A DNA stretch of 64,000 nt, taken from contig NZ_CP061725.1 of NCBI RefSeq assembly GCF_014764405.1, forward strand, positions 5,952,001 to 6,016,000, written 5' to 3'. This stretch comes from Micromonospora craniellae (GTDB lineage: Bacteria > Actinomycetota > Actinomycetes > Mycobacteriales > Micromonosporaceae). The position numbers and the translations under genes were made by a program. The notes beneath the pieces are model-generated. The model was given only the letters and a program-made list of their open reading frames with translations. It did not search any database and was not told where the DNA came from. Every line of letters starts with the position of its first letter. The first letter of the stretch is position 1. Positions 17,075-26,969 of the stretch are shown piece after piece.

Positions 17075-17926
17075 CTACCCGGCCGCCGCGAGGACGTCCC
17101 GGATCATCCGGTGGCCCTGCTCCTCGAACCGCTCGTCGCCCACCCGGTACGCCCACCCCGCGGTGCCGATCGCGTCGCGGACCCGGGTCCGGTGCCAACT
17201 CCCCGGCTCGCGCGGGTCGGTGCCGTACCCGTCCAGGAACGCCGCCTCCAGCGCCGGGTTCCGGCGGAAGTCCTGCACGGCCAGCCGTCCGAAGTCGGTG
17301 TACGCCGGTCGCAGCGCGGCCCGGCCGAAGTCGATGACGCTCACCCGGCCCTGGTGGACCAGCCAGTTGCGGGGCTGCCAGTCCCCGTGTGTCGGCACGA
17401 GCGTGGCCGCTGGTGTCGGCCAGGCGGCGATCTCGGCGCGGAGCCGCTCCACCGTGGCCGGGGCGATGCGGTGCGGACCGGCGAGCCAGGCCAGCGCCCG
17501 GGCGTTCTCCCGGCTCTCGTGGTCGTCGTCGACGACCGTGGACTGCGCGTGCAGCAGGGCCAGCAACTCGCCCGCCTGCCGATAGGCGGCCGGATCGTCG
17601 ACGTGTGCGGTGTCGAGCACCAGGTCGCCGGGGAGATAGCGGGTGACGAGCAGTCTGGCGGACTCGTCGCCGTGCACCAGGACCGGTGCGCGCTCCCGGC
17701 TGGTCCACGGCGTCAGCCAGTGGTGGTGGGCGCGCAGTTCCCGTGCGATGTGCTGGTCCTCGGGCCCACCGGCCTTGACGACGTACCGCGCCCCGTCCCG
17801 GGAGATCTCCAGCACGGTGTTCGGCAGCAGGTCCCAACCGAGATCCCGGGTCACCGTGGCACCGGGTAGCCACCGGTCCAGCAGTTCCCGCTGTGGTAGG
17901 GAGAGTCGGTCGCGTACGGAGGTCAC
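17075..17926 (-). CDS. Aminoglycoside phosphotransferase (APH) family protein
   Basis: A 283-residue kinase-fold protein from a GTG at 17926. Catalytic-loop motif HGDWQPRNWL near residues 180-190 and the metal-binding IDFGRA near residue 200; the N-lobe lysine is in YVVKAGG. Members phosphorylate antibiotics, sugars or other small hydroxylated compounds. Given the fucosidase gene downstream, a sugar or metabolite kinase is as likely as a resistance enzyme. Substrate cannot be told from sequence. Confidence 0.85.
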   Translation of the reverse strand: MTSVRDRLSLPQRELLDRWLPGATVTRDLGWDLLPNTVLEISRDGARYVVKAGGPEDQHIARELRAHHHWLTPWTSRERAPVLVHGDESARLLVTRYLPGDLVLDTAHVDDPAAYRQAGELLALLHAQSTVVDDDHESRENARALAWLAGPHRIAPATVERLRAEIAAWPTPAATLVPTHGDWQPRNWLVHQGRVSVIDFGRAALRPAYTDFGRLAVQDFRRNPALEAAFLDGYGTDPREPGSWHRTRVRDAIGTAGWAYRVGDERFEEQGHRMIRDVLAAAG

Positions 17927-18009
17927 CGCCGGATCCTACGTGCGGGCGGCGCGACGGCGCAGCCGCCGGTGACCGGCCCCGGTCACCGGCGGCTGCGCCA
18001 CGATCCGTC

Positions 18010-21000
18010 CTACTCGGTCGCCGCCGCCCCGATCGCCGCGATGACGCGGGGGCGGAGTTCGGCGGCGCGGATGACCGCGTCCACCGAGCCCACCTCGACC
18101 GCCCGCGCGATGTTGTGCACCCGGTCGAACTCGGTGGCCACCTCGCCGAGCTTCTCCGCGCGGACCGACGAACGGAGCTCGTCGAGTTCGGCGCTGAGCG
18201 TGGCCCGGTCGGCGCCGGACGTGGACACCACGCGGGCCTCCAGGTCCCGTACCCGGGGGTCGGTCGCCGTGCGGGCGTCGACGTCGCGGGAGAACACCAC
18301 GGCGGCGGCCGGGGCGCCACCGAGCACCGAGGCGTACGAGCCCTCCAGCGCCAGCACCGTCATGCGGGGGTTCAGCGCCTTGGAGAACACCACGAACGCC
18401 CCACCGTGGTACCGCGAGATGACGCAGAACACGATCGGGCCCCGGAAGTTCACGATGGCCCGGCCGATCTCGGCGCCGTACTCCAGTTGCAGCTTGCGCA
18501 TCGACTCGGGCGACCCGTCGAAGCCCGACAGGTTGGCCAGCACCACCAGCGGCCGGTTGCCGCTGGCCGCGTTGATCGCCCGCGCGGCCTTCTTGGAGGA
18601 GCGGGGGAACAGCGTGCCGGCGGTGTACGTGTCCGGGCCGTCGGTGGGCGGGAAGCCCCGGCGCGGCACCGCACGCGACTCGATGCCGAGCAGGCAGACC
18701 GGTACGCCGCCGAGGTGGACGTCCTGCACCACTGCGGTCTCCGCGTCGGCCATGCCGGCCCACCGCTCCAGCACCGGGTGGTCCTGGTCGGACAGGGCGC
18801 GCATCACCGTACGGATGTCGAAGGGCTTCTTGCGGTCCGGGTTCGCCACCGGGGAGAAGATCTCACCGACGGTCGTGAAGTCGCTGCCGGCCACCGCGTG
18901 CGGGAAGTCGGAGACGTCCCGGTCGACGGGGTCGGTGGTGGCGCCCGGTCGCGGTCCCTGCTCGCCCGGCGCGACGTACGTGTGCTCGTAGTGCGACATC
19001 AGCACGTCCCGCGCGGCGGGCAGGTCCGGCGCCCAGTACTGCGCCTGCCCGTTGGGGCCCATCACCCGGTCGTAGCCGCCGATGCCGAAGTTGTCCTCGG
19101 CGGACACCCCACCGGAGAAGTCCAGCGAATGCTTGCCGGTCAGCACCATCGCCGAGTCCGGCGTCATCACCAGCACACCCTTGGTGTGCATGAGCATCGT
19201 CGCCTCGGCGTTCCAGTACGGCTGCGCACCCACGTTGATGCCCGCGACCACGATGTTGATCTCGCCGCCGTCCTGGGTGAACTCGACGATCCGCTTGAGC
19301 GCGGCGGCCACCCAGTCCATGTTCTCGGTGCCCGAGCTCATCGAGATCCGGGCGCCGGCGGAGAGCGCGTACCACTCCAGCGGCACCCGCATCCGCTCGG
19401 CCAGGTCCAGGGCGGCGATCACGCGGCGGCACTCCGGCTCGGAGAGCGCGCCCAGCGACTTGGTCGGGTCGCCGAGCAGCACCACCCGGGTCACGCCCTG
19501 CGGGTGCCGAACGGTCGGGGTGGTGACCACACCGGCGACGAGCGCCGCGTGGTTGCGGCCCTTCGGTCGCTCGACCGGCACCAGCACGTGGTCGTCGTCC
19601 AGGTCGTGCTCGACGAAGTCACCGAGCAGGCGGGTCAGCTCGTACGGGTAGACCGTGTTGCGGCTGCTCGCCCCCAGCACCTTGAGCCGGTAGTCGTCGA
19701 GCGGCTCGACCGGCTCGACCGGCGGCTCGCCGACGGTCAGCTCGGCACCGCCGGTGGCGTCGAAGGAGATCCGTACCGCGATCTTGGTCAGCTCGCCGGT
19801 GCGCCGGTTGCGCTGCCGACCGATGAACAGGATCTCCTCCAGCCCGGCGCCGGCCGTGGTCGGGCGGATCCGGGCGGCGAGGTTCTCCATCTCCTCCAGG
19901 GTGAGGCTGCTCGGCGGCCAGACGTAGATGACGATCCGGTTGGTGTGGAAGCGCTTCTTCGACGACCGGCGTGACTGCGCCCGCCGGATCGAGTCGAGGC
20001 AGGCGGCCACGGTGTCCTCGGTGGTCGGCAGGGCGACCAGCCGGCCGTCCTGCTCGCGCAGCTCGGTCAGGTCGCGGATCTGCGCGAACGCGACCAGCCG
20101 CTCGTCGGACGGGTTCTCCCGGGCCACACACTGGAAGAGGTAGACCTCCTCGTCCGCCGACGGCAGCCGGGTCAGGTCGAACTTGTGCAGCCGCTCCAGC
20201 TGCATCCGCTGTGCGATGTACGGGTGCAGGCCGCGGATCAGCCGCTCCTCGACCAACCCGGAGCCCGACGGGCGGAACGTGAAGTGGTGGTGCATCACCG
20301 CCCCGCCGCTACCCGCGACGGTGGTGGTCAACCGGCGGACCTGCGGCGGCAGCGGGTGCGCGTTGAGGATCGCCAGCAGCGCCGCCGCCATCGCGTCGAA
20401 GCGCTCCGGCTGGTTCTCCCAGGCCAGGTAGATGTCGGCGTCGACGGTGGGGCCGTTCTCGGCCAGCTCGGCGAGTCCGCGCAGCGCGTCGCCCAGCGTG
20501 TCGAAGCCGACGGCGGCCGAGACCAGGTCGGAGTCCGCGCGCGCGGCGACCACGAAGCGGCAGCCGGCCACCTCGCGGCTGGCCACCCCGGTCAGTCCCT
20601 TGTTGCCGTAGTAGCGCCGGGTCAACACCTCCAGCATCACGGTGTTGTCCAGGTGGCCGCGCTGCAACCGCTGGCCGAGCAGCCGGACCAGCGGCTCGGT
20701 GCTGCGGACCATCGCCGCGATGCGCTCGGCGCGGTCCGACGCGTCCGGCTGCGTGTCCAGGTGCCGCAGGTGCCGGCGGACCTCGGCGTAGACCCGGGCC
20801 CGGTTGCGGCGCAGCAGCGGTTGGGCGAACCAGGCGAAGGCGACCCCGCGCGCGAGGTCGGCGATCACCGGGAAGCGGACCTGCGTCGCCGCCAGCAGCC
20901 GTTCCAGCGCGAGGCCGGTCGGTTCGCGCAGCGCCTCGTCCGGCGGCGGCTCCCGCAGCCAGGTACGCAGCAGCGTCGCGACGACGGTGGCGTCGGCTGC

Positions 21001-23472
21001 CGCCCGCTGCTGCGCGAGGAAGATCCGGAAGACGGCTCCCTCCAGCTCGGGGGCGCGGTCCAGCTCGGCGACGCCGTAGTGCCCGAGCGCCCGGGCCAGC
21101 TTGGCCTGGAAGGCGTCCGGCACGCCGGCCCGCTCGACGTCGAGGCTCTGCAGGTAGGCGTGGAAGTACTCCCGGGCGCTGTGTACGTGGGCGGCCTCAC
21201 CGTCCTCGCCGCTCGGCCGGTTGCGGCTCAGCTCGGCCAGGTCGGCGAAGACGTCGACGAGGTCGAGTTCCTCGGCCAGCGGCCGGTGCCCCTCCTCGGT
21301 GGCGGTCTGCCGCGCGGCCAGGTACTCGTCGAGCACGCGCCCGCCGTCGTGCGGGTCGACGTCGAAGCCGAGCAGCAGACCGCGCAGGTCCTCGTGACCG
21401 CGCCGGACGCGCTGGCGGGCCGGGAGCTGCGCGGGCCGGGTGGGCAGGTCCAGTTCGACGGCGGCCACCGGGGCCTCAACCGTCTCGGCGGCCCCGTCGG
21501 TCAGCGGCTCCAGCCGCAGCAGGGCCGCGCCGGCCTCCACCTGGCTGCCGACCGAGACGGCGCACTCCTTCAGCTGCGCCCGGAACGGTGCCCGCAGCAC
21601 CGTCTCCATCTTCATGGCTTCCAGCACCAGCACCGGCGCGCCCGCCTCGATCTCGGCGCCGAGCGCCAGCGGTGTGGCGACGACGAGCGCCGGCATCGGC
21701 GACCGGAGCACCCCGCCCTCGTCGCGGCTGACCCGGTGCGCCACGCCGTCGACCTCGACCAGGTGGACCGGGCCGTGGGTGCCGGTGAGCAGCCGGTGCC
21801 GGGCACCGTTGACGACGATCTGCCCGGTGTGCCGGTCGAAGCGGTCCAGCTCCACGTCGGCGGTGCGCACCGCGCCGCCCGCCTCGATGCCGACCCGGAA
21901 CCGCTGCGCGCCGGTGCGGGCCACCCGCATCCGGTACGTGACGCCCCGCAGCTTGAGGTCCAGCGGCCGCCCGCTGGCGTGCCGCACCTGGGGACGCCCG
22001 CCGGAGGCGGTGGCCAGCAGCCGCTGCCGCTCGACGCGCTCCTCCTCCTCGTACGCCTCGATGGCGGCGGCGGCCAGCGCGATGCCGGAGTGCCGGTGCG
22101 TCACGAGCCCGCCAGTGCCCCGGACCCGGTCGATCCAGCCGGTGTCCGCGCTGGCGTCGATCACCTCGGGCTGGTCGAGCAGGTCGAGCACGAAGCTCTT
22201 GTTCGTCGCGCCACCCTCGATGATCACCGTGGTGTCGGCCATCGCGCGGCGCAGCCGGCCCAGGGCCTCGTCCCGGTCCCGGCCGTAGGCGATGATCTTC
22301 GCGATCATCGAGTCGAAGTCGGCGGGGATGGTGTCGCCCTCGCTGACGCCGGTGTCGACCCGGATGCCCGGGCCGGCCGGCAGGTCCAGCCGGGCGATCC
22401 GGCCGGGGGAGGGCGCGAAGTCGCGGTCCGGGTCCTCGGCGTTGAGCCGGGCCTCGACGGCGTGCCCGCGCTCGACCGGCGGCCGGCCGGCGAGCCGCCC
22501 GCCCGAGGCCACGTGCAACTGGGCCTTGACCAGGTCGAACCCGGTGGTGGCCTCGGTGATCGGGTGCTCGACCTGGAGGCGGGTGTTGACCTCCAGGAAG
22601 GCGAACAGCCGGTCGCCCGGGTGATAGAGGAACTCGACGGTCGCCGCGCCCCGGTAGCCGACCGCCACGGCCAGCCGCTCGGCCGACGTCTTCAACTCGG
22701 CCGTCTGCTCGGGGCCGAGCACCGGCGACGCCGACTCCTCGATGACCTTCTGGTTGCGGCGTTGCACCGAGCAGTCCCGGACGCCGAGCGCCCAGGCGGT
22801 GCCCTGACCGTCGGCGATCACCTGGACCTCGACGTGCCGGGCGCCGGTGACCAGGCGCTCCAGGAACACCACACCGCTGCCGAAGGCCCGCGCGGCCTCC
22901 TGGCTGGTGCGCTCGTACGCGTCGGCCAGCTCCGCCTCGTCGGTGATCACGCGGATGCCGCGTCCGCCACCGCCTGCGGTCGCCTTCAGCATCAGCGGGT
23001 AGCCGATCTCGGTGGCCGCCGCGCGGGCGGCGTCCAGCGTCTCGACCGCGCCCCGGCTCCACGGCGCCACTGGCACACCGACCTGCTCGGCGAGCAGCTT
23101 CGCGCCGATCTTGTCGCCGAGCTGGCGCATCGCGTCGGGACTGGGCCCGACGAAGGTGACCCCGATCTTCTCGCACAGCTCCGCGAAGGCCGGATCCTCG
23201 GCGACGAAGCCCCAACCGACCCACGCGGCGTCCGCGCCGGTCTCCACCAGCGCCCGCTCCAGCGTCGCGAGGTTCAGGTACGGACGCGCGGCGGCGGGTC
23301 CGAGGTCGTGGGCGATGTCCGCCTCGCGGACGAACGTGGCGGTACGGTCGACGTCGGTGTACAGGGCCACGGTCTCGATGCGGACGCCGGTCTCCGCTGC
23401 CAGCTCCCGGACCGCGTGGATGAGCCGCATCGCGGCCTCACCACGGTTGACGATGGCGATACGGCTGAACAC
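18010..23472 (-). CDS. Single-chain acyl-CoA carboxylase (biotin carboxylase-BCCP-carboxyltransferase)
   Basis: A giant 1820-residue protein from a GTG at 23472 behind GGAGGGG. Residues 1 to about 450 are biotin carboxylase with the glycine-rich ATP loop KATAGGGGRGIRV and HVEVQVIADG. The biotinyl domain carries EAMKMET with Lys621 as biotin acceptor. Residues about 650-1260 form a helical central region similar in position to that of eukaryotic acetyl-CoA carboxylases, and residues about 1270-1810 are the carboxyltransferase (SSGTENMDW; GKHSLDFSGG; SRYHGGAFVVFSKALNP). It would carboxylate acetyl- or longer acyl-CoA to malonyl-type products. Actinomycetes usually use split AccA/PccB subunits, so this is an additional, eukaryote-like version. 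Substrate length is not evident. Confidence 0.93.
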   Translation of the reverse strand: MFSRIAIVNRGEAAMRLIHAVRELAAETGVRIETVALYTDVDRTATFVREADIAHDLGPAAARPYLNLATLERALVETGADAAWVGWGFVAEDPAFAELCEKIGVTFVGPSPDAMRQLGDKIGAKLLAEQVGVPVAPWSRGAVETLDAARAAATEIGYPLMLKATAGGGGRGIRVITDEAELADAYERTSQEAARAFGSGVVFLERLVTGARHVEVQVIADGQGTAWALGVRDCSVQRRNQKVIEESASPVLGPEQTAELKTSAERLAVAVGYRGAATVEFLYHPGDRLFAFLEVNTRLQVEHPITEATTGFDLVKAQLHVASGGRLAGRPPVERGHAVEARLNAEDPDRDFAPSPGRIARLDLPAGPGIRVDTGVSEGDTIPADFDSMIAKIIAYGRDRDEALGRLRRAMADTTVIIEGGATNKSFVLDLLDQPEVIDASADTGWIDRVRGTGGLVTHRHSGIALAAAAIEAYEEEERVERQRLLATASGGRPQVRHASGRPLDLKLRGVTYRMRVARTGAQRFRVGIEAGGAVRTADVELDRFDRHTGQIVVNGARHRLLTGTHGPVHLVEVDGVAHRVSRDEGGVLRSPMPALVVATPLALGAEIEAGAPVLVLEAMKMETVLRAPFRAQLKECAVSVGSQVEAGAALLRLEPLTDGAAETVEAPVAAVELDLPTRPAQLPARQRVRRGHEDLRGLLLGFDVDPHDGGRVLDEYLAARQTATEEGHRPLAEELDLVDVFADLAELSRNRPSGEDGEAAHVHSAREYFHAYLQSLDVERAGVPDAFQAKLARALGHYGVAELDRAPELEGAVFRIFLAQQRAAADATVVATLLRTWLREPPPDEALREPTGLALERLLAATQVRFPVIADLARGVAFAWFAQPLLRRNRARVYAEVRRHLRHLDTQPDASDRAERIAAMVRSTEPLVRLLGQRLQRGHLDNTVMLEVLTRRYYGNKGLTGVASREVAGCRFVVAARADSDLVSAAVGFDTLGDALRGLAELAENGPTVDADIYLAWENQPERFDAMAAALLAILNAHPLPPQVRRLTTTVAGSGGAVMHHHFTFRPSGSGLVEERLIRGLHPYIAQRMQLERLHKFDLTRLPSADEEVYLFQCVARENPSDERLVAFAQIRDLTELREQDGRLVALPTTEDTVAACLDSIRRAQSRRSSKKRFHTNRIVIYVWPPSSLTLEEMENLAARIRPTTAGAGLEEILFIGRQRNRRTGELTKIAVRISFDATGGAELTVGEPPVEPVEPLDDYRLKVLGASSRNTVYPYELTRLLGDFVEHDLDDDHVLVPVERPKGRNHAALVAGVVTTPTVRHPQGVTRVVLLGDPTKSLGALSEPECRRVIAALDLAERMRVPLEWYALSAGARISMSSGTENMDWVAAALKRIVEFTQDGGEINIVVAGINVGAQPYWNAEATMLMHTKGVLVMTPDSAMVLTGKHSLDFSGGVSAEDNFGIGGYDRVMGPNGQAQYWAPDLPAARDVLMSHYEHTYVAPGEQGPRPGATTDPVDRDVSDFPHAVAGSDFTTVGEIFSPVANPDRKKPFDIRTVMRALSDQDHPVLERWAGMADAETAVVQDVHLGGVPVCLLGIESRAVPRRGFPPTDGPDTYTAGTLFPRSSKKAARAINAASGNRPLVVLANLSGFDGSPESMRKLQLEYGAEIGRAIVNFRGPIVFCVISRYHGGAFVVFSKALNPRMTVLALEGSYASVLGGAPAAAVVFSRDVDARTATDPRVRDLEARVVSTSGADRATLSAELDELRSSVRAEKLGEVATEFDRVHNIARAVEVGSVDAVIRAAELRPRVIAAIGAAATE

Positions 23473-23660
23473 CCGACGGACCCCTCCGGTAGACCTACGG
23501 CGACACGCGTCAGGGCACGGTGGCCCCCGCACAGATCACCCTTCTGCCTACGGGCAACCAGCGCCATGTCGTAACCGCCGAACCCTGGCCAGCCCGAGTT
23601 GTGGGAACCCCACAAAACCTTTTGGCGGTCGCCTACGTGGCGGCGGCTGCGGCGAGGCAG

Positions 23661-24140
23661 TCAGGCCAGGTCGAGGACGCCGACGGTCTGGCCGCCGCTG
23701 CATTCACCCGTCAGGCGGAAGCCCAGCCGGAGATAGAAGCCCGCCGGCCCCCCGGCTCGCGGCTCCCAGGTGACGTAGGCCCGGGTCGCACCGTCCGCGC
23801 GGAGTTGCGCGCACACCGCCTCGACGGCGAACCGCCCGTAACCGCGCCCCTGCGCGTCGGCCGCGATGTTCAGCCGCCACAGGCCCGAGCGCCGGTCGTC
23901 GGGGTCGACGGCCGGGTCCCAGGGGATGTCCCGGAAGGCCATCACGAAGCCGACCAGCCGGTCGCCGTCATGGATCAGCCTGGGCCAGGCGTGTTCGGGG
24001 AAGACGTACGCCTCGGCCAGCGACTTGACCACCGGCGAGACCAGGTCCTGCTGGTCCGGGCGTACGGACAGGGCGAGTGCCGCCTCGTAGTTCTCCGGAG
24101 TGATCTGCACCAATCGCACGAGCGCACCGTAGTGGGTCAC
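23661..24140 (-). CDS. GNAT family N-acetyltransferase
   Basis: A 159-residue acetyltransferase from a GTG at 24140 (a second GTG seven codons in is an alternative start). The acetyl-CoA loop AQGRGYGRFAVEAV lies near residues 95-108, and the C-terminal strand has PAGFYLRLGFRLTGE. The pattern WRLNIAADAQGRGYG and YVFPEHAWP resembles polyamine (BltD/SpeG-like) acetyltransferases. The substrate is uncertain. It is separated from the carboxylase gene by about 190 bp in which I see nothing else. Confidence 0.85.
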   Translation of the reverse strand: MTHYGALVRLVQITPENYEAALALSVRPDQQDLVSPVVKSLAEAYVFPEHAWPRLIHDGDRLVGFVMAFRDIPWDPAVDPDDRRSGLWRLNIAADAQGRGYGRFAVEAVCAQLRADGATRAYVTWEPRAGGPAGFYLRLGFRLTGECSGGQTVGVLDLA

Positions 24141-24311
24141 CCGTTCAACCGACGACCGGTTTCCGTCCCGTCGGTGGGCCCCCTTTTCAGCATGCTCTCA
24201 GCGTGACCGACTACTCTCTGCTGCTCATGGATGATCTTCCGCATCATAGTCCGAGGCCCCTCGTCGTCCCGGTCGCCCGTACGGCCGTCGACCCGCGACA
24301 GGGGCTGACTC

Positions 24312-25664
24312 GTGTCTGAATGGATCCTGCTCGGAATAGGCCTGTTGCTCACCGTGGGCACCGGCATGTTCGTGGCGTCCGAATTTGCCTTGGTCAATCT
24401 GGACCGGGGTGAACTCGAAGCGCGCCAGTCCCGAGGCGAGAAGCGGCTCGGTCCGACGATCGCCGCACTCAAGATCACCTCGACGCACCTGTCCAGCGCA
24501 CAGCTCGGCATCTCGCTGACCACCCTGCTCACCGGTTACACCTTCGAACCCGCGGTCAGCTCGTTGCTGGCCGACCCCCTGGGCGCGGTCGGCGTACCGG
24601 ACGGGGCGGTGACCGCCGTCGGCGCGATCGTCGGCATCCTGCTGGCGACACTCTTCTCGATGGTGATCGGTGAGCTGGTGCCGAAGAACTTCGCGCTCGC
24701 CGTGCCGTTGCAGACGGCGAAGTTCGTGGTGCCGTTCCAGGCGCTGTTCACCACCGTGCTGAAGCCGGTGATCCTGCTGTTCAACAACACCGCCAACGCG
24801 GTGATCCGGGCCTTCGGCATCGAGCCCAAGGAGGAGCTCTCCGGAGCCCGCAGCGCCGAGGAACTCAGCTCGCTGCTGCGCCACTCGGCCCGGGCCGGCG
24901 TGCTGGACCCGGACCACGCCACGCTGCTGGACCGCACGCTGCGCTTCGCGGGGCACGACGCGTCGGACGTGATGACGCCCCGGGTCAGGATGACGGCGGT
25001 CGACGCCTCGGCCACCGCCAACGAGATCATCGAGCGGGCCACCGCGACCGGCCTGTCCCGGTTCCCGGTGATCGGCCGGGACGTCGACGACATCGTCGGG
25101 GTGCTGCACGTCAAGCGCGCCTTCGCGATCCCGCCGACCGAGCGCGCCGGGGTGCGGGCGCAGGACCTCGTCGTCGAGCCGGCGCGGATACCCGAGACCA
25201 TGCACCTCGACGTGCTGCTGCCGACCCTGCGCGGCGGCGGCCTGCAGTTCGCGGTCGTCTACGACGAGCACGGCGGCACCGCCGGGATCGTCACCCTGGA
25301 GGACCTGGTCGAGGAGATCATCGGCGATCTGGAGGACGAGCACGACCGGGCCCGCACCGTCATGCGGCGCCGGGGCCGGTCGGTCTACTTCGACGCCTCG
25401 CTCCGCCCGGACGAGATCTTCGAACGGGCCCGGATCGTGGTCCCCGAGGACGAGGAGTACGACACCGTCGCCGGCTTCGTCACCGCCCACCTCGGCCGCT
25501 TCCCCAAAGTCGGTGACGAGGTGGCCATCGAGGGCGGCCTGCTCCGCGTCGAACATCTCAACGGTGTCCAGGCCGACCGGCTGCGGTACGTGCCCACCGA
25601 GACGACCGACGAGTCCGGCGCGGACCGCCGGGCCGACGACCGCCAGGAAGGGGCGATCCGATGA
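24312..25664 (+). CDS. CNNM/CorC (HlyC) family membrane protein with CBS pair
   Basis: A 450-residue protein from a GTG at 24312. An N-terminal DUF21/CNNM transmembrane region (about residues 1-180; FVASEFALVNLDRGELEAR, IGELVPKNFALA) is followed by a CBS pair (DVMTPRVRM about residue 220; VLHVKRAF; EHGGTAGIVTLEDLVEEIIGD about residue 320) and a C-terminal CorC_HlyC domain ending near VEHLNGVQADRLRYVP. Such proteins handle magnesium or cobalt efflux/homeostasis. The stop overlaps the start of its paralogue by 4 bp. I looked for a leader RNA in the 170 bp upstream and cannot support one. Confidence 0.92.
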   Translation: MSEWILLGIGLLLTVGTGMFVASEFALVNLDRGELEARQSRGEKRLGPTIAALKITSTHLSSAQLGISLTTLLTGYTFEPAVSSLLADPLGAVGVPDGAVTAVGAIVGILLATLFSMVIGELVPKNFALAVPLQTAKFVVPFQALFTTVLKPVILLFNNTANAVIRAFGIEPKEELSGARSAEELSSLLRHSARAGVLDPDHATLLDRTLRFAGHDASDVMTPRVRMTAVDASATANEIIERATATGLSRFPVIGRDVDDIVGVLHVKRAFAIPPTERAGVRAQDLVVEPARIPETMHLDVLLPTLRGGGLQFAVVYDEHGGTAGIVTLEDLVEEIIGDLEDEHDRARTVMRRRGRSVYFDASLRPDEIFERARIVVPEDEEYDTVAGFVTAHLGRFPKVGDEVAIEGGLLRVEHLNGVQADRLRYVPTETTDESGADRRADDRQEGAIR

Positions 25665-26695
25665 GCGCCTACCTCCCCGGCATCGTCTGGCTGTTCATCC
25701 TGCTGGTGGTCAACGCGTTCTTCGTCGGCGCCGAGTTCGCGGTGATCTCCGCCCGGCGGTCCCAGATCGAACCCAAGGCGCAGGCCGGCAGTCGGGCGGC
25801 GCAGACCACGCTCTGGGCCATGGAGCACGCCACCCTCATGCTGGCCACCAGCCAGCTCGGTATCACCGTGTGTTCGCTGCTCATCCTGAACGTCTCCGAG
25901 CCGGCGATCCACCACCTGCTGGAGATCCCGCTGGCGAACACCCCGCTGTCGCCCGGCATGGTCTCGGTGCTCGCGTTCGTCGTGGCACTGGTGCTCGTCA
26001 CCTTCCTGCACGTGGTGTTCGGTGAGATGGTGCCGAAGAACATCTCGTTCTCGGTGCCGACCCGGGCCGCGTTGATCCTCGCCCCGCCGCTGGTGGTGGT
26101 CGCCCGGATCTTCAACCCGATCATCTGGAGCCTGAACGGGATCGCCAACGGCATCCTGCGACTGTTCCGGGTCACTCCGAAGGACGAGGCCACCAGCACG
26201 TACACGCTCGACGAGGTGGCCACCATCGTGGCGCAGTCCACCCGCGAGGGTGTGCTCGTCGACGGCAACGGCGCCCTCACCGCGGCCGTCGAGTTCACCG
26301 GCAAGACCGTCGGTGACGTGGAGGTGCCGCTGACGGACCTGGTGGTGCTGCCGACGACGGTGACGCCCGCCGAGATCCAGCGGGCGGTGGCCACGCACGG
26401 ATACTCCCGCTACCTGCTCAGCAACGACGAGGAGCCCAGCGGGTATCTGCACATCAAGGACGTCATGGACCTGACCGGCGACGCCTGGACCAGCCCGGTC
26501 CCGGCGAAGCGGGTCCGTCGGCTCGCGTCGGTCCGGCGCGACAGCGAGTTGGAGGACGCCCTGGCCGCGATCCGGCGCAGTGGCGCCCACGTGGCCCGGG
26601 TCCTCGACTCCGACGGCGGTTCCACCGGCGTCATCTTTCTCGAGGACATCGTCGAGGAACTCATCGGCGAGGTCCAGGACGTGACCACCCGCTGA
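25661..26695 (+). CDS. CNNM/CorC family membrane protein lacking the CorC_HlyC tail
   Basis: A 344-residue paralogue of the gene before it, starting ATGA on the previous stop. DUF21 membrane domain (VNAFFVGAEFAVISARRSQIE; FGEMVPKNISFSVPTR) and a CBS pair ending SGGSTGVIFLEDIVEELIGE in style. The protein stops there, without the C-terminal CorC_HlyC domain of its neighbour. The tandem suggests a heteromeric metal transporter. A strong hairpin terminator follows 21 bp after the stop. Confidence 0.92.
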   Translation: MSAYLPGIVWLFILLVVNAFFVGAEFAVISARRSQIEPKAQAGSRAAQTTLWAMEHATLMLATSQLGITVCSLLILNVSEPAIHHLLEIPLANTPLSPGMVSVLAFVVALVLVTFLHVVFGEMVPKNISFSVPTRAALILAPPLVVVARIFNPIIWSLNGIANGILRLFRVTPKDEATSTYTLDEVATIVAQSTREGVLVDGNGALTAAVEFTGKTVGDVEVPLTDLVVLPTTVTPAEIQRAVATHGYSRYLLSNDEEPSGYLHIKDVMDLTGDAWTSPVPAKRVRRLASVRRDSELEDALAAIRRSGAHVARVLDSDGGSTGVIFLEDIVEELIGEVQDVTTR

Positions 26696-26716
26696 CCGGA
26701 CACGTCTCACCGCACT

Positions 26717-26761
26717 CCGACCACCGGCGACCCGGCCAAACTCAGGGTCGCCGGTGGTCGG
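26717..26761 (+). terminator. 17-bp perfect hairpin terminator
   Basis: CCGACCACCGGCGACCC (26717-26733) and GGGTCGCCGGTGGTCGG (26745-26761) are fully complementary around an 11-nt loop. There is no T-run, as is common for GC-rich actinomycetes. It closes the CNNM pair. Confidence 0.8.
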
Positions 26762-26969
26762 GGGACGTGGCGGACCGTCCCTGTTCGGAGGGCGGTCGGG
26801 GGACGAACCGGGTCGGTTGCGCCGAGGTGATCGGGGACTACCGGTTTCCCGTCCGGGCTGACAGGCTCTGGGCACCGTGCGGCGGGGCGGGTCGGGGTCC
26901 CCGTCCCCGCGCCACGGCCGACCGGCAACCACTGCCGGCCGGGGCGGCTCGGCCGGAGGGGAAGCAGGG

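Noticed and set aside
17067..18320. N-terminal extension of the GH95 frame
   Set aside because: The extra 418 codons are antisense to the phosphotransferase and run into the carboxylase; GH95 homology begins at 17066.
20185..23574. 1129-codon open frame on the plus strand
   Set aside because: Antisense to the carboxylase gene, whose motifs are unmistakable; composition is that of a shadow.
24141..24311. Riboswitch leader before the CNNM pair
   Set aside because: A metal-responsive leader was considered, but no recognisable M-box or other fold could be drawn in the 170 bp.
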